Below are positions 60,591-64,000 of a stretch of 64,000 nt of DNA, piece by piece. This stretch comes from Parasponia andersonii (lineage: Eukaryota > Streptophyta > Magnoliopsida > Rosales > Cannabaceae): assembly GCA_002914805.1 (NCBI GenBank), contig JXTB01000104.1:148970-212969 (forward strand). The letters are read 5' to 3'. The position numbers were made by a program, and so were the translations under genes. The notes below the pieces were generated by a model. It had not been told where the DNA came from. It saw only the letters and a list, made by a program, of their open reading frames with translations, and ran no database searches. Position 1 is the stretch's first letter. Each line of letters starts with the position of its first letter.

Positions 60591-63460
60591 ATGAGTAAGC
60601 AACAACAGCCGTCTGATGAAATCCCGAGTCCTGATCATCATCCTCCCCATTCCACCGACTACGCTCCATACCCTAAGCTCCAACCCGACGACGTCGTTCC
60701 TCCTCCGCAGCCCGAGAGTTGGACTTCCGTCTCAATCGCTCCACAATCTCACCCCAAACCCCCTTCCGCTCCTCCTCTTAATACGGCGCCGCACGTCGAA
60801 GAGCGAGCTCCGATCTCCGCCGATGCCGCCACTTCGATGCCGCAAGACTCCAACCCCTACGTCGCTCCTCCGGCACCGCCCCCGCCTTCCTTCACCAAGA
60901 GTGAGTATACCCACTCTCACTCTTTACTCTTCGCCCGCCGCCCCTCCTCTTCGATTATTTTATTAAACCCTCTTTTTTTTTTTTTTTTTGTTTTCTAGGG
61001 TTTTGAAGAAATTTTGGTAATTTTTTTGGATAGTTAGAACTGAAAATTTCTTTTCTTGGTGGTTTGGTTTCGTGATTTGGTGATCAGATAAGATGGATTC
61101 GGTGAAAGATGTTCTTGGGAAGTGGGGGAAGAAAGCGGCGGAGGCTACCAAGAAGGCTGAGGATCTTGCTGGCAACATGTGGCAACACTGTGAGTCCTAC
61201 TCACTTTAACTAACCGACTATTTTGGAGTATTGATATGTATATGTATATGTATATGTTTCAAGTATTCAACTTCGATGGAAACTGATGCGTGTTTTTGGA
61301 GGGTAATTTGTCATTGGCATTTTTGATTGACCTATTCCAATTGTTTGTTGCTTACGTTTTCTATGTGAAATGATTTGTGGGTTATGTTTGGGGTAACGTA
61401 CAAAATTTTGCTTATCTATTGAAACATGAATTCATGTAATTGCAAATACTCGATGATGCAATAACACTACACTCTTGCTATGTGGAAGACCTTTCATTTC
61501 TCATCTGTCCTCGGGTTTAAGTTCATGGCAATGATTCAAAATATTTAGTAGTTTTTTGACACTTTTGCCACTTAATATGCACTGCAATCTGTGGTGGTAA
61601 CTTGAGGTTTTGCAATGGGCTTCAGAAGTTTTCTATCTTTGAACCTTGTCTCAGTGGTTGTGTAGTTGAAGTTTTTGTATAAGGACTTATTTGGGACTTG
61701 ACAATTGTTCTTTTTCCCCCCTTTCTTTATTGTGTGCTTTTGTGTTCTATATTTTCACTGTACAGTTTTTGTTACTCTTTTCGGTCAATCATTTAGCCAT
61801 ACGTGTGGTATGCTTCAACAGTGGTGATGAATATTGTGTTTCCCACTCTTTAATGTCTGGTTGATTCTTAGAATTTGTTTTTCTTCGTAAACATTTGTGT
61901 ACTAACCTTTCTTTGAACCAGTAAAAACGGGCCCCAGTTTTGCTGATGCTGCTGTTGGAAGAATAGCTCAGGGAACAAAGGTTCTTGCAGAAGGTGGTTA
62001 TGAGAAAATTTTTCGACAAAATTTTGAGACTGCCCCTGAGGAGCAACTTCTTAAGACTTATGCGTGCTACCTATCTACGTCTGCTGGTCCAGTAATGGGA
62101 ATTTTATATTTGTCATCTGCAAAGCTTGCATTTTGTAGTGACAGTCCACTTTCCTACAAAGTTGGTGACCAAACTGAATGGAGCTATTATAAGGTAGGCT
62201 GTAATTTGATTTGCATTTCTAATTTGAACTGCTGTTACCTTCCTTTCCGCTCTAGTTAAGATTTAGCATTTATCCTTTAGTTGATGCGTGGCCATAGAGT
62301 AAATATTAGTCCATCTCTTGCCGAAAAAATCTCTATTATATTTTTTCTTATCAGTATTGTATAGCAATGCTTGATCATTAGTTATGTCGTTTGCGTGTGT
62401 CGGCCCATGGTGTATTTTGAGCTAAACCTGAAAGAAACAGAAAAGATTGGCAAGTGGTTTATCAAATATAAATAAAATTATCAACAAAAAAGTATTAGAT
62501 AAGTCATTTTATGTTGCTTAAAAATCACTGTCAAGATTTCAAGTTGTTTTATTGAATGGTAATCGTGACCTTCTGGAAGACAGTGGATATAAATTTGGTT
62601 TAGGAGTTGGTGATTGGTGGCTTGGGCTAGTTACAAGATTGTAACTATTAGATTTAACTTTTTACATTTTGGATAACTTTATTCTATGTTGTTATTATTA
62701 TTATATTTTCCTCCTTTTATATTAACTCTGGCTTCTCCTTTCTGAGACTTGACTTAAGACCTCGTTTGCTCTGACGGAAATTAATTACTTGGAAGAATTC
62801 TCCAGCCAACTTCTTGTTGTTGCTTAAGAAGTCATGTAATACTGGGAAGTAAAGAGTGCTACCTTATACATGGACATGAAAGCAAGTTAATTGTTTAGCT
62901 GTCTTTGTGTGTATTTTGCTGTATCCTGCAATTTTTTTTTCCCTCTCATTCCAAATGGTGACAACAAGTATGAAATGTGAATGTTGAGTGGTTGACGTAG
63001 TTGTTACCTTGCAATACCTTGCAATATCTAGTTTGTCGTCCTATTTGTATCTTATGCATATATCTAGTTGCAATATAGCATGCTCTGGTGAAATGCTGAA
63101 ATTCCCAGTTCTTTGTTGCCACAAACTTATATGAACTAGAACATGTTCTAGTAAAATGCTGAAATTCCCAGCTCTTTTGTTGTCACAAACTTATATGAAC
63201 TTGATCACGTCTATATTATTTCTGTAAATAGGCTCTTTTAAGAATGTAAATAAGTTCTTTTCCTGTTTTTCCTTATCTAGGTGGTTATTCCATTTCATCA
63301 GCTTAAGGTTGTTAATCCCTCGACGAGCAAAGTCAATGCAGCTGAAAAATACATACAGGTTATTTCTGTTGACAACCACGAGTTTTGGTTTATGGGCTTT
63401 GTACACTATGACAGTGCTGTGAAAAATCTTAAAGGAGCATTGCAGCCTGGTAGCTTGTGA
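60591..63460 (+). CDS. GRAM-domain GEM-like protein (FIP1/ABA-responsive type)
   Basis: Four exons: 60591–60900, 61088–61189, 61922–62193 and 63281–63460, with GT–AG introns and phases 1, 1, 0. They encode 287 aa. Residues 1–105 are Pro/Ser-rich ([20 protein letters not shown]). Next is the conserved [20 protein letters not shown] helix and then a GRAM domain at about 160–280 ([52 protein letters not shown]). The family includes Arabidopsis GEM, a modulator of GL2 expression in root-hair patterning, and FIP1 and ABA-responsive proteins. GRAM domains commonly bind membranes or proteins. The exact role here is unknown. The start is the first in-frame ATG after a stop-free but ATG-less leader. 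No defects are seen. Confidence 0.94.
63081..63207. repeat. 63-bp tandem duplication in the last intron of the GEM-like gene
   Basis: Copies at about 63081–63143 and 63144–63207 share 'aaatgctgaaattcccag' and 'cacaaacttatatgaact'. It lies in intron 3 (62194–63280), away from the splice sites. Confidence 0.85.
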
Positions 63461-63491
63461 TGAGCCATGGAGCAAACTTGTTATGTCATGA

Positions 63492-63497
63492 AATAAA
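63492..63497 (+). terminator. Candidate polyadenylation signal of the GEM-like gene
   Basis: AATAAA about 30 bp after the stop codon. Further T-rich sequence follows. Transcripts may end later. Confidence 0.4.
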
Positions 63498-64000
63498 GTA
63501 CAGCATGTTGGTTGCATTGAATATGTTTATTATATAATATATGGAGCATGGCTATGACATTTGTTTTTTTTGCTGTTTTTGTCTGGAATTATTGTAGCAT
63601 TCTTTTGTATTAATTTCATCGATTGTCATATATTTTACTATGTTATTTGGGGTGATAGAAAGTAACATTGTATAAGTTGTAAATGACATGATTACATAAA
63701 TTTCATTTGTACTTGGTAATGGAGATTTTTATTGCTGATTGATGTACATAGCGGTTCTTATTCTCTGTATTGAGTTTGGCCTTTTGGGTCCCAAGGGACG
63801 GTTAGAAATTTACGGGCCAAAATAAGATCAAAGACGTAAATTGAGTGCCAGAAATGCAATTAATCCATAAATCTAAAGGATTAATTACTTCGTTGGCCCT
63901 TAATAAATAGTGCCCCTTTTTGGTTTCCTAACTAAATATCTTGTTTTAGTCCTTACGACTTTAGAAAGTCTCTTCTAGGCAAACAAAAAAGATAAAAAAG
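63498..64000. other. 3' flank of the GEM-like gene
   Basis: AT-rich DNA without a visible gene up to the window end. It probably includes the rest of the 3' untranslated region. Confidence 0.5.

Overview
The window is nuclear DNA of a flowering plant, very probably a woody dicot. The evidence is two intron-containing plant genes with GT–AG splice sites, a very AT-rich intergenic background with many CT and TA microsatellites, and a dense load of nested LTR retrotransposons. Only two host genes can be supported with confidence in 64 kb. I see no tRNA, rRNA, CRISPR array or prokaryotic operon.

Left part (1–18.5 kb). Positions 1–1138 may hold the last exons of an upstream plus-strand gene, but I cannot name it. 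At 8786–11145 on the minus strand is an intact three-exon auxin receptor of the TIR1/AFB F-box family, AFB4/AFB5 clade (628 aa), with CT/GA tracts in its 5' leader and upstream DNA. The flanks are AT-rich and hold a large foldback repeat (4232–5020) and two copies of a short interspersed repeat (about 4060–4235, and inverted at 16325–16560).

Tat element (18519–33033). This is a full-structure but decayed Ty3/gypsy retrotransposon of the Tat lineage. It has two 828-bp LTRs, a primer-binding site, broken gag, protease, RT, RNase H plus second RNase H, and integrase, then three kinds of tandem repeat, a polypurine tract and the 3' LTR. Between integrase and 3' LTR lies an antisense, apparently spliced, multi-exon gene (31864 down to 26891) of the 'putative gypsy type transposon' (PF04195-like) kind. 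Inside it a perfect 1,917-bp segment occurs twice with a single N between the copies. I read this as an unmerged contig overlap, not biology.

Nested retrotransposon island (39800–52419). A minus-strand Ty3/gypsy element with an iMet-type primer-binding site and 655-bp LTRs has been entered by two plus-strand Ty1/copia elements (40300–43473 and 47272–51343). Both copia copies lack reverse transcriptase. Removing the second copia element with one 5-bp target duplication restores frame continuity of the gypsy gag, which supports the nesting order.

Right part (52.4–64 kb). This holds hAT-like MITEs (34839–35389 and 52533–53308), a non-autonomous CACTA-like element (54840–58420) that contains an inverted solo LTR of the second copia family, and finally an intact four-exon GRAM-domain GEM-like (FIP1/ABA-responsive) gene at 60591–63460 on the plus strand (287 aa).

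The two host genes are about 50 kb apart and show no functional link. Most of the DNA between them is transposons and their remains.
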